Assembly (NCBI GenBank): GCA_033980235.1 | Contig: CM067074.1 | Coordinates: forward strand, 35,356,723 to 35,420,722 | Length of the DNA: 64,000 bases | Reading direction: 5' to 3' | DNA from: Diadema setosum | Taxonomy: Eukaryota; Echinodermata; Echinoidea; Diadematoida; Diadematidae | Shown: positions 43,701 through 52,228 of the stretch, one piece after another | How positions within the stretch are numbered: the stretch's first letter is position 1 | Layout of the letters: every line of letters begins with the position of its first letter | Notes under the pieces: generated by a model | The model's input: only the letters and a program-made list of their open reading frames with translations | What the model was told of the DNA's origin: nothing | The model's database searches: none | Position numbers and translations under genes: made by a program

Positions 43701-44390
43701 TCGCTAGGGACATGCTCTTTTCTTTTACAGATGGTTTGTAGTAGAGTGGAAATGAAATGGAATGGAATGGAATGAAATGGAATGAAATGTCCACTCGAAT
43801 GCCAATTTCCATATGTGTTGAGCCAACCGCTCTTTTGATCTAGAACTCTGAAAACCCAGGGTCTATTTAACCCATTGAGGATCGACTAATTCTGCTATAA
43901 CACACATTTCCCATAGACACCTGCCCGAGTAATCTCAGGACTCATCTTCAGTGGGTTAAGACCAATGTTAAAGGGTTCTTTCCAGTTAGATTGTGCATGT
44001 GCCAGTTGGACACTTCAACCTCAGTTTTGGGGATAAGTCATCCGATATACGACTTCGTTGAATATGAGCCAGAATTCAGTATCTAAAAGTAATGAAGAGT
44101 ATTCATGCTACAACTGTGTAGGGGAGACCACAGCAAGATATGAAACCATAATATTAAATCAATATGTATGTACACAAGTATGTGGTCTGTGATATTGAAT
44201 GTTGGTTAAGCATGTATGTCCATGTATGATGCCTTTTATGAGAAAAATCTTGTCTAATGTCCATCCTAATACAGGGTGTGTGAGCTGGCTGTGTGGTCTT
44301 ATGCCACACTATGAACAGGGCCTGGTCTTTGCCACTAGTATGCCGGACCACAGCATACACCTGGTCAGGTGGAGGACAGTCAATAGATGA
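32139..44390 (+). CDS. FBXW2: F-box/WD repeat-containing protein 2 (FBXW2) orthologue
   Basis: Eight exons with compatible phases (32139-32449, 33182-33390, 34322-34516, 35236-35369, 41941-42027, 42615-42793, 43500-43693, 44275-44390) give 474 residues, close to the 454 of human FBXW2. Residues 1-55 form the family's N-terminal helical region ([18 protein letters not shown]). The F-box spans about 57-104 ([26 protein letters not shown]). WD blades follow from about residue 148, with signatures [19 protein letters not shown] and [11 protein letters not shown]. The C-terminus [17 protein letters not shown] is highly characteristic. FBXW proteins recruit substrates to SCF (SKP1-CUL1-F-box) ubiquitin ligases, the F-box binding SKP1 and the propeller the substrate. 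Human FBXW2 targets include GCM1; substrates here are unknown. Intron 4 is swollen to about 6.6 kb by transposons. Confidence 0.95.
33182..33390 (+). CDS. FBXW2: FBXW2 exon 2
   Basis: The acceptor is TTTACCTCAG and the donor GCATCAG|GTAGGC, phase 1. It encodes [12 protein letters not shown], a short Gly/Arg-rich insert, [16 protein letters not shown] and the start of WD1 ([12 protein letters not shown]). Confidence 0.9.
33391..33612. repeat. Dispersed ~200-bp repeat with TTAGGG-like core (copy 1)
   Basis: It contains 'GGTTAGGGTTAGGGTTGTGA' and 'AGGGTTAGGGTTATG', flanked by 'TTTGCTCCTGCGACAATTTG' and a TGCAGATATTTCAT block. The same order occurs at about 62705-62912. It begins at the exon 2 donor. 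Confidence 0.65.
33949..34243. mobile_element. 'GGCCCTGTTTCATAAAGCTG' MITE in FBXW2 intron 2
   Basis: The left 'CTGTTTCATAAAGCTGTTCG' is inverted relative to the right 'CGAACAGCTTTATGAAACAG', with further pairing 'TAAAGTTGCGAC'/'GTAACTTTA'. It ends about 80 bp before exon 3. Confidence 0.8.
34322..34516 (+). CDS. FBXW2: FBXW2 exon 3 (WD repeats)
   Basis: The acceptor is TATGGTAAAG, preceded by a long poly-T, and the donor is GGAGCAG|GTGAGT. It encodes [34 protein letters not shown] and the start of the next blade. Confidence 0.9.
35236..35369 (+). CDS. FBXW2: FBXW2 exon 4 (WD repeat)
   Basis: The acceptor is TATCCCCTAG and the donor ATCCAG|GTAAAG, phase 0. It encodes [20 protein letters not shown] and ends in SGHSDWVIQ. 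Confidence 0.9.
35801..37525. mobile_element. 'TATGCCTCCGCC' element copy 1 (FBXW2 intron 4), interrupted
   Basis: It starts TATGCCTCCGCCACGAAGTG, then 'CATTATGTTTTCGGGT' and GTCCGTCCG-type repeats. It ends 'CATTATGGTGGAGGTATCAG' plus a tail shared with copy 2. The body carries repeated AGGTCAAAGGTCA blocks and alternating 'TTCACCAAACTTGGTC' modules. A Tigger-like MITE is inserted at 36998-37417. Copy 2 is at 40894-41875. Confidence 0.8.
36998..37417. mobile_element. pogo/Tigger-like MITE, copy 2, nested
   Basis: It has the same ends and most of the same interior as 9060-9438, plus about 60 bp extra near 37170-37245. TA flanks both sides. The flanking sequence 'CAGTATTTTGCCAGT' / 'TGTGAAACTGTCATCACACA' is continuous, without the insert, in the sister host element near 41750-41790. 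Confidence 0.85.
37742..37780. repeat. (CA)n microsatellite
   Basis: About 19 CA units in FBXW2 intron 4. Confidence 0.9.
38052..38230. repeat. AT-rich minisatellite ('TATATTCA' units, then 'TTTGTAATTA')
   Basis: TATTCATA units repeat many times, followed by four units of about 10 bp resembling TTTGTAATTA. Confidence 0.8.
38281..38500. repeat. GC-rich GGGCCC minisatellite in FBXW2 intron 4
   Basis: Units of about 45-52 bp carry 'AGCCCAAGTGGGCCCAGGCC' twice, with many GGGCCC palindromes. The tract is about 70% GC and is flanked by AT-rich DNA. Both strands stay open by chance, giving Pro/Gly/Arg-rich frames, but the tract is intronic. Confidence 0.8.
39399..39872. mobile_element. 'ACCTCCGCC' inverted-repeat element
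   Basis: It starts TTACCTCCGCCCAGGGGGAA with 'GTTATGTTTTCG', followed by (GTTT)n. It ends 'GCTTGGCGGAGGTCTGTGCT'. It contains the 'AACTTGCAGGAAAGG' style body and is distantly similar to the TATGCCTCCGCC family. Confidence 0.65.
40088..40175. repeat. (ATT)n / (TAG)n compound microsatellite
   Basis: Trinucleotide tract changing from ATT to TAG and GAAGTAGTA units. Confidence 0.85.
40894..41875. mobile_element. 'TATGCCTCCGCC' element copy 2 (FBXW2 intron 4), uninterrupted
   Basis: The left end TATGCCTCCGCC is inverted relative to GGCGGAGGCATA near 41835-41846. Similarity to copy 1 continues a further ~28 bp ('TCAGTCGCC.TAG'). It carries AGGTCAAAGGTCA at 41082, 41384 and 41513 and GGGTCAAAGGTCA at 41246. 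It ends about 65 bp before exon 5 of FBXW2. Confidence 0.8.
41941..42027 (+). CDS. FBXW2: FBXW2 exon 5
   Basis: The acceptor is CATCCACACAG and the donor ATAAAG|GTAATG; 29 codons, phase 0 on both sides. It encodes [10 protein letters not shown] ... [13 protein letters not shown], matching the divergent blade of FBXW2. Confidence 0.85.
42615..42793 (+). CDS. FBXW2: FBXW2 exon 6
   Basis: The acceptor is TTATTCCTAG and the donor GTAAG|GTGAGA, phase 2. It encodes [13 protein letters not shown] ... [20 protein letters not shown]. Confidence 0.9.
43191..43458. mobile_element. Degenerate pogo/Tigger-like MITE in FBXW2 intron 6
   Basis: The left CAGTCCAGTACCATTATAAT and right TTATGACAGGAGTCCATTG are inverted, with TA at both sides. 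It contains two similar 'AAAACTGCTGGT' blocks. It ends 41 bp before the exon 7 start. Confidence 0.6.
43500..43693 (+). CDS. FBXW2: FBXW2 exon 7
   Basis: The acceptor is ACATGGTAG (weak pyrimidine tract) and the donor GTTGCAG|GTATGT, phase 1. It encodes [14 protein letters not shown] ... [20 protein letters not shown]. Confidence 0.9.
43744..43796. repeat. (GGAAT)n-like pentanucleotide repeat
   Basis: Alternating GGAAT and GAAAT units in intron 7 of FBXW2. Confidence 0.85.
43867..43959. mobile_element. Short TTAA-flanked MITE, family S, copy 2
   Basis: TTAACCCATTGAGGATCG ... CTTCAGTGGGTTAA, in FBXW2 intron 7, in reverse orientation relative to the other copies. Confidence 0.65.
44275..44390 (+). 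CDS. FBXW2: FBXW2 exon 8 (C-terminus)
   Basis: The acceptor is CCTAATACAG. It encodes [16 protein letters not shown] and [17 protein letters not shown], then VNR and the TGA stop at 44388-44390. Confidence 0.9.
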
Positions 44391-45987
44391 CAGGAGATGA
44401 TGGTCAACTCACGGTGAGCAAACGGTCAAGCTACTTCCCAATCGCTAAAACTGTTACAAGTGTTCATTCATACCAAGGACCATCACATATATAGTGGAAT
44501 ATTTTGCCGACAGCCACAGACAGTAAAAACAAAGACACCTTCAAAATAACAATTCTCCGCAGCATTCAAGAGTGAAACAATTAACTTCTGACTTCTCTCA
44601 ACATCGGCATACCCTCAGTCCAGTTGGCCCCTATATTGGGGTGTTTGACGGTATTCACAAAGAAGAAGAAACTCCACCCTCTCCCATTTTCTTCGCAGTC
44701 ATATCCTGTTGTTAATGTACTTACATAAAAAGAGACCAGTGAAATAGTAATGGAAAAGTAGGACTGCTAAATTCACCACATTAAAAGCAGTACCTTGCTG
44801 AAAGCGAACTTGTTATAGTGGAGTTTCTCTATATTCAAGCTGTTCAAGCATGACTCGTAATGTTCTAGTTTAGTAGTTTCATATCACCAAACTTTGAAGT
44901 AACATATGCATGAATCGGTAGCAGGATTTGAGTCTACCTCAAGATTATTGTCACAGTATCGATTTGTGGTAGCTATGTCCTTGATCAACAACACTGACTG
45001 AGGTTTTTCAATGAAGTCTACCTCATATTTACCTTATGAAAATATAATTTGCCCCCCCCCCCCCCAAAAAAAAAAAAAAACCTACCGGGAAAGAATTGTC
45101 CAGTTTATGATAAATTCCCTCATGGAATTTCAACAAAGACAAAAGACAAATCTACTGATAATCAGAAAGGGGCAGATTACAGACATTTCGGTGGTTGTTG
45201 ATCATATGACTTTTAAAAGTTATTTTGTTGTTGTCGGCTTATAATGTGCTTCCTCATTTTGCATCCTGAGGGCAGTTGTCGTTGTGAGAGATAAGAGACC
45301 AGTGATATATTTCCTATTTGCTTGTGCAAAGAAGTTTGCAGATGTAACATTCACTCAGCATGATTTATTTCAATATCTGTCTCTTACAGGTGAAGTTCAG
45401 TGGCTGCTACGGTGTGCTTTGTCAGGATTAGAAATCCTTGTAATCCAGCAGCGACAAACACGGCTGTAGTGATGTATATACACCTACGTAGTGAGTTAAT
45501 GCAACCCTTCATCTCTCCCCAGGAGGTCTGGATTGGTTACATTTCAACATGCTTGGCCCTCTTCTTTCGGCAGTAAAACTCAAAGATGGAGGACTCCCTC
45601 GGAAGGTTGAAATTCCTTAGATTCTTTGTTCATGACACTAAGATGTATTCTGTAGATGTTCCAATGTGCATACAGTGTTAGCAAGTTACATCCGTATGTC
45701 CTATGCTTAGACCCGAGTAAAATTAGGTGGATGAATAGTGAACAATTTATCATGTCTGTACTTGCCACCATGAAAAGAACTTGTTTCTTCAACAAACATT
45801 GTTCATTACATCAGCACAGTTCATATTTTGTGAAGTTGATAGTTTATTCCTCTCATACTTAGTAACAAGTATATCATGTCAACACCATTTTAATTGTCAA
45901 CTATTGCAAAACGTTTATCTTGTCAAACATTGCTGTAGTAGTGGATCAGTGTCCTGTAGCATGTAGTCCAGAAAAAGGTTTTGAGTC
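44391..45987. other. 3' flank or 3' UTR of FBXW2
   Basis: There is no further coding exon. A decayed Tigger-like fragment ('AGCGAACTTGTTATAGTGGAG') is near 44755-44840, and a C run followed by an A run is at 45052-45080. No AATAAA was found close to the stop; the first seen is at 46184-46189, so the 3' end is unclear. Confidence 0.4.
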
Positions 45988-46081
45988 TTAACCTGTTGAG
46001 GACGAGTCCGGAGTATACTCGGGCAGATGTCTATGGGAAATGTGTGTTGTGGCAAAATCAGTCTGTCCTCAGTGGGTTTAA
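45988..46081. mobile_element. Short TTAA-flanked MITE, family S, copy 3
   Basis: TTAACCTGTTGAGGACGAG ... GTCCTCAGTGGGTTTAA. The ends are inverted and TTAA is present on both sides. Confidence 0.65.
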
Positions 46082-46718
46082 GTCAACAATGAGTATGTTA
46101 AAGATGCAGGTGAGTATCCCACAGCATGCAGATGATGACAGTAAGTTATTGAAGTCTGACTTTTGCAGGAAATAGTAATATCTAATAAAGATGCAGGATA
46201 CTGTCATTGCATTATACACATTTGGTTTAATTGAGAACTTGAGAACTATGATCCCGTGTAGGGATTTGTAATACATTATAACAGGTTGCGCATGTAGTGG
46301 ATAGTGAATAAGTGTGTTATGCATTACAGTACCAATGAAGGTGATGTGATCAGCTATTTTTCCCAGGTATTCATGCGTCCTATATACTTCCATCACCAAA
46401 TTTTCAGTGACTGAACTTCCAATAAGACTTGCTGTGCATATCACCAACTTAAAACTGCAAATGGCATCCTGTATACAGGAATTCCTCGGCTTGCTTAAGG
46501 CTTATTTGACTGCATGCTGCTTTATAGCCAGTAGAATAGCAGCGGCAGTGTTTCCTGCATCATGAAATCGGTCCATTGTCACACAGATCTTGCCAATGCA
46601 ATCATTAAACTCTGATTTACACATGACATAGAGTTACAGAGACAGTGCAGAGAAACCCAATCATGACTTTCCCAAGAATGGAGATTTGACCTTGTTATGA
46701 CTGGTACCTCGTGAACAG

Positions 46719-46826
46719 ACGTACTTAAACAGAGACCAGCTATATACAGTATTGAAAATTGGGACCACTGAATTCACCTCATCAAAAGCAGTACCTTGTA
46801 AAGTGAGCTTGTTATGACGGGGTGTG
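46719..46826. mobile_element. Decayed Tigger-like fragment
   Basis: 'GAACAGACGTACTTAAACAG' is followed by 'AGCAGTACCTTGTAAAGTGA' and 'GTTATGACGGGGTGTGCC', resembling the fragment at 44755-44840 and the right ends of 'TTATAACGAGG' elements. Confidence 0.4.
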
Positions 46827-46832
46827 CCTGTA

Positions 46833-46971
46833 TTAACCCGTTGAAGACTGGTTCCGAGTATATTCAGGCAGGTGTCTACGGGAAACGTGTAGACTGGTTC
46901 CGAGTATATTCAGGCAGGTGTCTACGGGAAACGTGTGTTGTAGCAAAATCAGCCCGTCCTCAAAGGGTTAA
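46833..46971. mobile_element. Short TTAA-flanked MITE, family S, copy 4, with a tandem 46-bp duplication
   Basis: TTAACCCGTTGAAGACTGG ... GTCCTCAAAGGGTTAA. The segment 'AGACTGGTTCCGAGTATATT' through 'GGGAAACGTGT' occurs twice in tandem, essentially identically, which makes this copy longer than the others. Confidence 0.75.
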
Positions 46972-47256
46972 CATGCTTTGAGAACCTGCAGAATGTCCTC
47001 AACTAGAGCTTGGATATCTGTCACTGCACTTTGTGACTCGTATCTTCCCACCCCCCTTCTTTGTAGTGTCGCCCCAACCTCCCCATCACTCCTCTTTCTT
47101 CAAACTATAACATAGCAAGAAAATCAAACAAACACTCATAGGTTTGCTACTTTCAGTATGATCATATAATGCAGCAGAACATCCTCTTAAGACAGCTCAG
47201 CATAGCAAAAAGGCAACACACATGGCAGTGTCTTTACAAAAAACCAGAATCACATT

Positions 47257-47582
47257 GGCCCGAATTCACGAAGGTGGTACAAATGAAACCATGGTTTAAA
47301 CCATGGACAAAAACCGTGGAGCGCCAAGTGTCGCATGGAATATTTTGTTACAAAATCAGTCATTTCGTCGATGAAATAATTATTTTGTGACGAAATGACA
47401 ACATTTTGTAACTAAATGAACATTTTGTCCACGAAATGTTAATTTCGTTAACGAAACGGTCATTTTGTCGACGAAATCACCAATTTCGTAACAAAGTATT
47501 CCGTGCGACACTTGGCGCTCCGTGGGTTTTGTCCATGGTTTAAACCATGGTTTCATTTGTACCGCCTTTGTGAATTCGGGCC
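47257..47582. mobile_element. 326-bp foldback MITE with internal 'ATTTCGT' array
   Basis: Left TGGCCCGAATTCAC and right GTGAATTCGGGCCA are inverted. Long arms follow, including the palindrome 'CCATGGTTTAAACCATGG' on both sides and 'GAGCGCCAAGTGTCGCA'/'TGCGACACTTGGCGCTC'. The centre (about 47345-47500) is a series of short ATTT(C/T)GT..ACGAAAT palindromes. Confidence 0.85.
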
Positions 47583-50500
47583 ATTATGTCATGAACATTG
47601 TTCCATGTGTCTGCCAGTCATTTTTCATTAGTGTGCAATGCTGTGCTTATGTTATCATCAATAATCCCAAGTGCGAATGGAATGCTTACAGTTGTGTGTT
47701 CCGTCATTGGTCAGTCAAGATGTCATTGGCAAAACTCCACTGACCATGCAAACTCTCAGATCTTATGTCTAAAATGTAGTGTATATAGTTACATCACCCA
47801 ACATGGATTATTTAAAATGTGACTGCTACTGCTCAGCTTACACCACTCAATCTCATTTGTCAGAGATATAATCCATATGTGGGATGTAATGGAATGATGG
47901 TTGATGTCCAAATTTGACAATCAACCAACCGTGTTATTCATTGATCATAATATTCAGAGTCTTTGAATGTCAAACAGTAATGAAATGCTTAGGGTCAATT
48001 TCACTCTATAGACAGCAAGTATATATATTTTATTTTGATTGAGTCAAAGCCCAGTCAATAGGGCAGTACAAAAAGCATTTCCCCTGCTTGCCCAAAGAGG
48101 CATTTTGGCAACCCTTAGGGTCATGTGCTTTACACATGAAGAGGCATGTGGCCAATTATTTTACTTGCCCTTCACTGAGTATTAGATGCTCCAAGCTAAT
48201 GGGCAAGTGTTTTTATAGCTCCCTGGTTAGGTGATATTACTGCTCAGTACTATACTTATAGTAGTTATTATACATGTATGCTAGACTAATGTACCATAGT
48301 TAAAAGAAGGCATATTATAGTACACTGTAGTACAACTAGAAGGTGAACTCATACTACATTATCTATAGTCCAGGACTGTCTCTTTTTGACACATTACTGA
48401 CACATGAATGTCACATGGTTGTCACATCACAACAAAATGAGATAAAATGTTTTTAACCAATCCTGCCATTCTCAAATACATAGTATTTTGGCTTTTGGAT
48501 GTGTTGAGGTCATTTCATGATACACATTTTTTTTTTTCCTTCTCATGATGTGATAACTGGAGAAATGGTTGGCAAATGCTCCTAGTAATCAAAAGTACGT
48601 ATCTCTTTTTAGTTTAATACAAAATTTATGAAGAACTGACTTTTGAAGTGTGAGCTGGCAATATTGCTGCATTACAATGCTCAACAACCAATCATCTTGA
48701 ACGAATGAATGAGTTTATAATGGAAAGAAACAACTGTCCCCTCGTGTCTGCTTTTATAGTGTAAAAGTTTGTGATTGTATTATGTTCATACTTTTTGTAC
48801 TGTTCGTTTGTAATACTTTTTTACTGTTTACTGACTTTTGCTTTTCACCAGTAGGAAAAAAGTAGTGATTACAATAGTCTAGAGCACCATGCTTTCTCTT
48901 GCTTTTTTTAAATCTGTGATTAACTTAACTCAGATAGGAGTGACATTTAATCTGTCTGCTGATAATTGCTCAATACCTTTGAGATTTGACCTATAACATT
49001 CGACATACTTGGTTTGGTCTGGGGATGCTAACTGTTGCTTTATGTTTGCATTATTTAGCTGTTTGATTTAAGACCTGCGAGAGATATTGTGTGATTTTGA
49101 GAACTTAAAGAGAGTGTCATAATTGCGATCAGCTACAGTAAGCATGGCCAAATTTCGTCAGTGTGCATCTGTAAATGTCACTTGGGATTATGAAATACAC
49201 TGTATGGTACAAATTTATCCAGTATACGTAAAAGATGTAGCAGTTTGAACTGAATATATGTATTTTTCATTACATTTCATGGCAGTGTTGCTTCTGTCCT
49301 GTTATTAAAAATCAAAGTGCTAGAGTTACTGGTATTTTTCACGTTGTACCATATCTATATCATCTTGTAGACACATGTACAGTGAAAACCATTCCTCATT
49401 CATTCAGATTTTTGTCCAGAGTAATAGCAGTATACAGCATTGAAATTGTTGTTTCTTTACAATTTTCTGGATCAGCCATGTAAACTTGGTAGACTGAAAA
49501 TGATTTCTTATGAGAAAATTGTGGTCTTGAGTTCAGTTTACGGGTTTCCCCTTTTTTTCTATTGTATGTGTTGATAAACTTAGTTTTACTGTTTTAAGTC
49601 ATCTACAAAAATGTATTTGCTTTAGGAGCATAGTGGAAAAATACCGAAAAACTATCAAAATTACAGCTGCATGTAGATCTACTCGTGTATGTTATTTATT
49701 ATAGAGATTAGAAGAAATAGATGTGTACGGTACAGTGTTGTTAGTTAAGGGCATTGTTCCAAGAACAGAAGCTCATACAAAGTACAAATTAATGTATGTC
49801 ATTGTGGCCCTTCAGTGCAAATGGTTAACCAATAACAATGGTAGATTGTGTGGACACTACTGATTACAGACAATTTGTGCTTGAGGAATACATACTTAGA
49901 AAGTGCTTTTTCTATTTGTGTTTTTTAAAGACAAACACACTGATATTTCATTCATGCAGTTTGGAGGTTCTGAACTATTGCATCATTTCTCATTAAGAAG
50001 TTTTGATCCATGGGCAGAAATGTGATTTTATTTGTCATTTTGGTTGAGAAGCTTAAATTCTGGAATTTGCTGCAGCACAGATGACCACAGCTCAAAAAAA
50101 ATATCTAATGATAAATCTTCCTAACTTTCGGAAGGTTTAAACGTATTGAGAATGAGGGGGGAAAATGTGATTTGTTCCTGTCTTGTAGTTGTTGTGGAGT
50201 CAGATTCAAGCGTTTGTGGTTGCTTCTTTCACTTGTGTTATTCTTTACTCTTGATACTCAGTTTGTACAAAAAGCTTCTATGAGTTCAGGAAATGTTTAC
50301 TGCTGATAAAAAGGGCTTGGAATATGCATCCAGACCTCAGTAAAAACAAACAAACTTTAATCTTCACCTTTTCAGCCAGTTTGACTAGGAGAGTCATATT
50401 ATTATTATGTCTGTATAGGTAAACACATCTCATAATTCTACATCAGTGCTATATATTATGGGTATAAATATATTATGTAGGTATACCCTTTAATAGCAAA

Positions 50501-50986
50501 AACGGAATGTGGTAGTATGGTTATGAATATACAAATGCACATTACGTCTTCACCATTTTAGTATGTCCTGCTCTGTTGTACTTCATCGGAATGAGTGTAC
50601 ATTTTCATTTTTCATCTGTACATTTCTTGCATATAATTAAACATTCAGATTTTTGTTCTGAATCTCAAATCAGAAAATTTCCATGTCATAGTTTTTTTTT
50701 TTTTTTTTTTGTATGGTCACAGAGCATTCTAGTGCATTTTAATCTGGAATTAAAGGAGTAGGATCAAATATTTGATTAATACAATGTTAAAGCATCAAAG
50801 CTAATGTTCATATGAATACAGTATATGATACAATTATGTACATAAGTGTACATATGCACACATGGGTGTGTGTGTCATTATCCAGATAACAAAAGACAGA
50901 GAACAATCATTCAGTTAATGCCATTGAATATACAATGTTCAGTTGGGGCCACATGCCAACATTTCTCCTACAGGCCCTTAAAAGTA
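47583..50986. other. Long AT-rich gene-free stretch
   Basis: No frame with a domain, no splice-consistent exon chain and no clear inverted repeat was found over about 3.4 kb. Poly-T tracts are near 48527 and 50693-50710. Confidence 0.45.
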
Positions 50987-51397
50987 CAGTGCACTCCCGT
51001 CATAACGAACACGGTTATAACGAAATTTCGTTATAACGAAGTAAATCTTCTGGTCCCAAAATTATCACCATTAAAGTCTATGGTAAAAAATTCGCTTATA
51101 ACGAACACGGTTATAGCGAAATTTCCGTATAACGAAGTCTTTTCCGAGCGCCACAGACAAAGAAAAACAAAAGAAATGTGCTCCGTTATAACGAAATGCG
51201 AATTGCTTTCGAAAATACCTAGCGGAACAAGCATTTATAGCGTCTCTGCGTGGGTGAACGCTTCACACCACTGTGTGTTCGCTCTTTGTGTCACGCACAG
51301 TTTCTGAGGGGAACTTACGTTTGTTATTGTGATACAGCTATCCCATCACATTTCACATAGCTTTCCGGTGTACGATGGGTATTCAGCAAACAGAACA

Positions 51398-51431
<34 letters not shown>

Positions 51432-51549
51432 GTGGTTTCCTTGTTTTCGTTATACAATGTATATTGTATTTGTCCGGTTGTAACGAAATTTCGTTATAAC
51501 GAAAGAAAACTGCCGGTCCCGAGCATTTCGTTATAACGGGAGTGCACTG
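50987..51549. mobile_element. pogo/Tigger-like MITE ('CAGTGCACTCCCGTCATAAC')
   Basis: The left CAGTGCACTCCCGTCATAAC and right GTTATAACGGGAGTGCACTG are inverted and flanked by TA. The interior is rich in 'GTTATAACGAAATTTCGTTA'-like motifs and contains a (TA)n tract at about 51401-51431. Confidence 0.85.
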
Positions 51550-51639
51550 TATTGACAAATATCGACTGTGTATGTCTTTATTTACATTGTGGAATAATGA
51601 CGTAACGTTCTTGCTTGAGACGACCAAACTGAGAAAACA

Positions 51640-51720
51640 AGATTAAAAAAAAAAAAAAAAAAAATTGATTAATTAATTAATTAATTTTGTTTTTTTCGGG
51701 GGGGGGGGGGGAGGGGGCGG
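51640..51720. repeat. Poly-A, (TTAA)n and poly-G tract
   Basis: A run of A, then (TTAA) units, T-rich sequence and a G run. A C run at 51789-51802 could pair with the G run. Confidence 0.8.
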
Positions 51721-51870
51721 GATGTGAAATCGGCTAAATATGAAGATAGTGAATGGTGTGAGATGATTAGAAGTACATGTACTAATATCCCCCCCCCCCC
51801 CCTGCCCATTTCAAAGATATGGGCCTGTAATATTGATGAGAGTATGATCGACAAAAGAAATATGATACAC

Positions 51871-51876
51871 TTTATT
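51871..51876 (-). terminator. Candidate poly(A) signal of receptor B
   Basis: TTTATT on the + strand (AATAAA on the - strand), about 107 bp beyond the stop codon of receptor B. Confidence 0.5.
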
Positions 51877-51982
51877 ACGCTATAAGCCTACAACAAAGGT
51901 CTAGGTGTCAAATTTGCTTTCGTTTGTTCAAATGATGACAACATAACTGTTTGAAACTTTTTGCAACTACATGTATCTCGCC

Positions 51983-52228
51983 CTATTGGTCGACCGAGGA
52001 ATTATTGGTGTGAGTACTGGTAGTATTTCCTTCACTGCTTGCGGTCGTCGATTTCATGCCAAACTTAGCCCGCCAGAGGGCGACATTGCGTTTGGTGAGG
52101 CCGAAGACCGCTAAGATGAGGACCCCCTGTAGTGAGTTGAGAGCAGTGAAGAGGTACCACAACTCCGGCACTCGGGCGTAGATACAGACATAGGCCAGGG
52201 TCCACGTGAAGCCGAGAATGCTAGACAG
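51983..52228 (-). CDS. Receptor B exon 3 (TM6-TM7 and tail)
   Basis: The acceptor is CTTCCTATACAG, phase 0. It encodes LSSILGFTWTLAYVCIY, LWYLFTALNSLQGVLIL and KRNVALWRAKFGMK, then a polar tail ending SSVDQ. Confidence 0.85.
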   Translation of the reverse strand: MSSILGFTWTLAYVCIYARVPELWYLFTALNSLQGVLILAVFGLTKRNVALWRAKFGMKSTTASSEGNTTSTHTNNSSVDQ

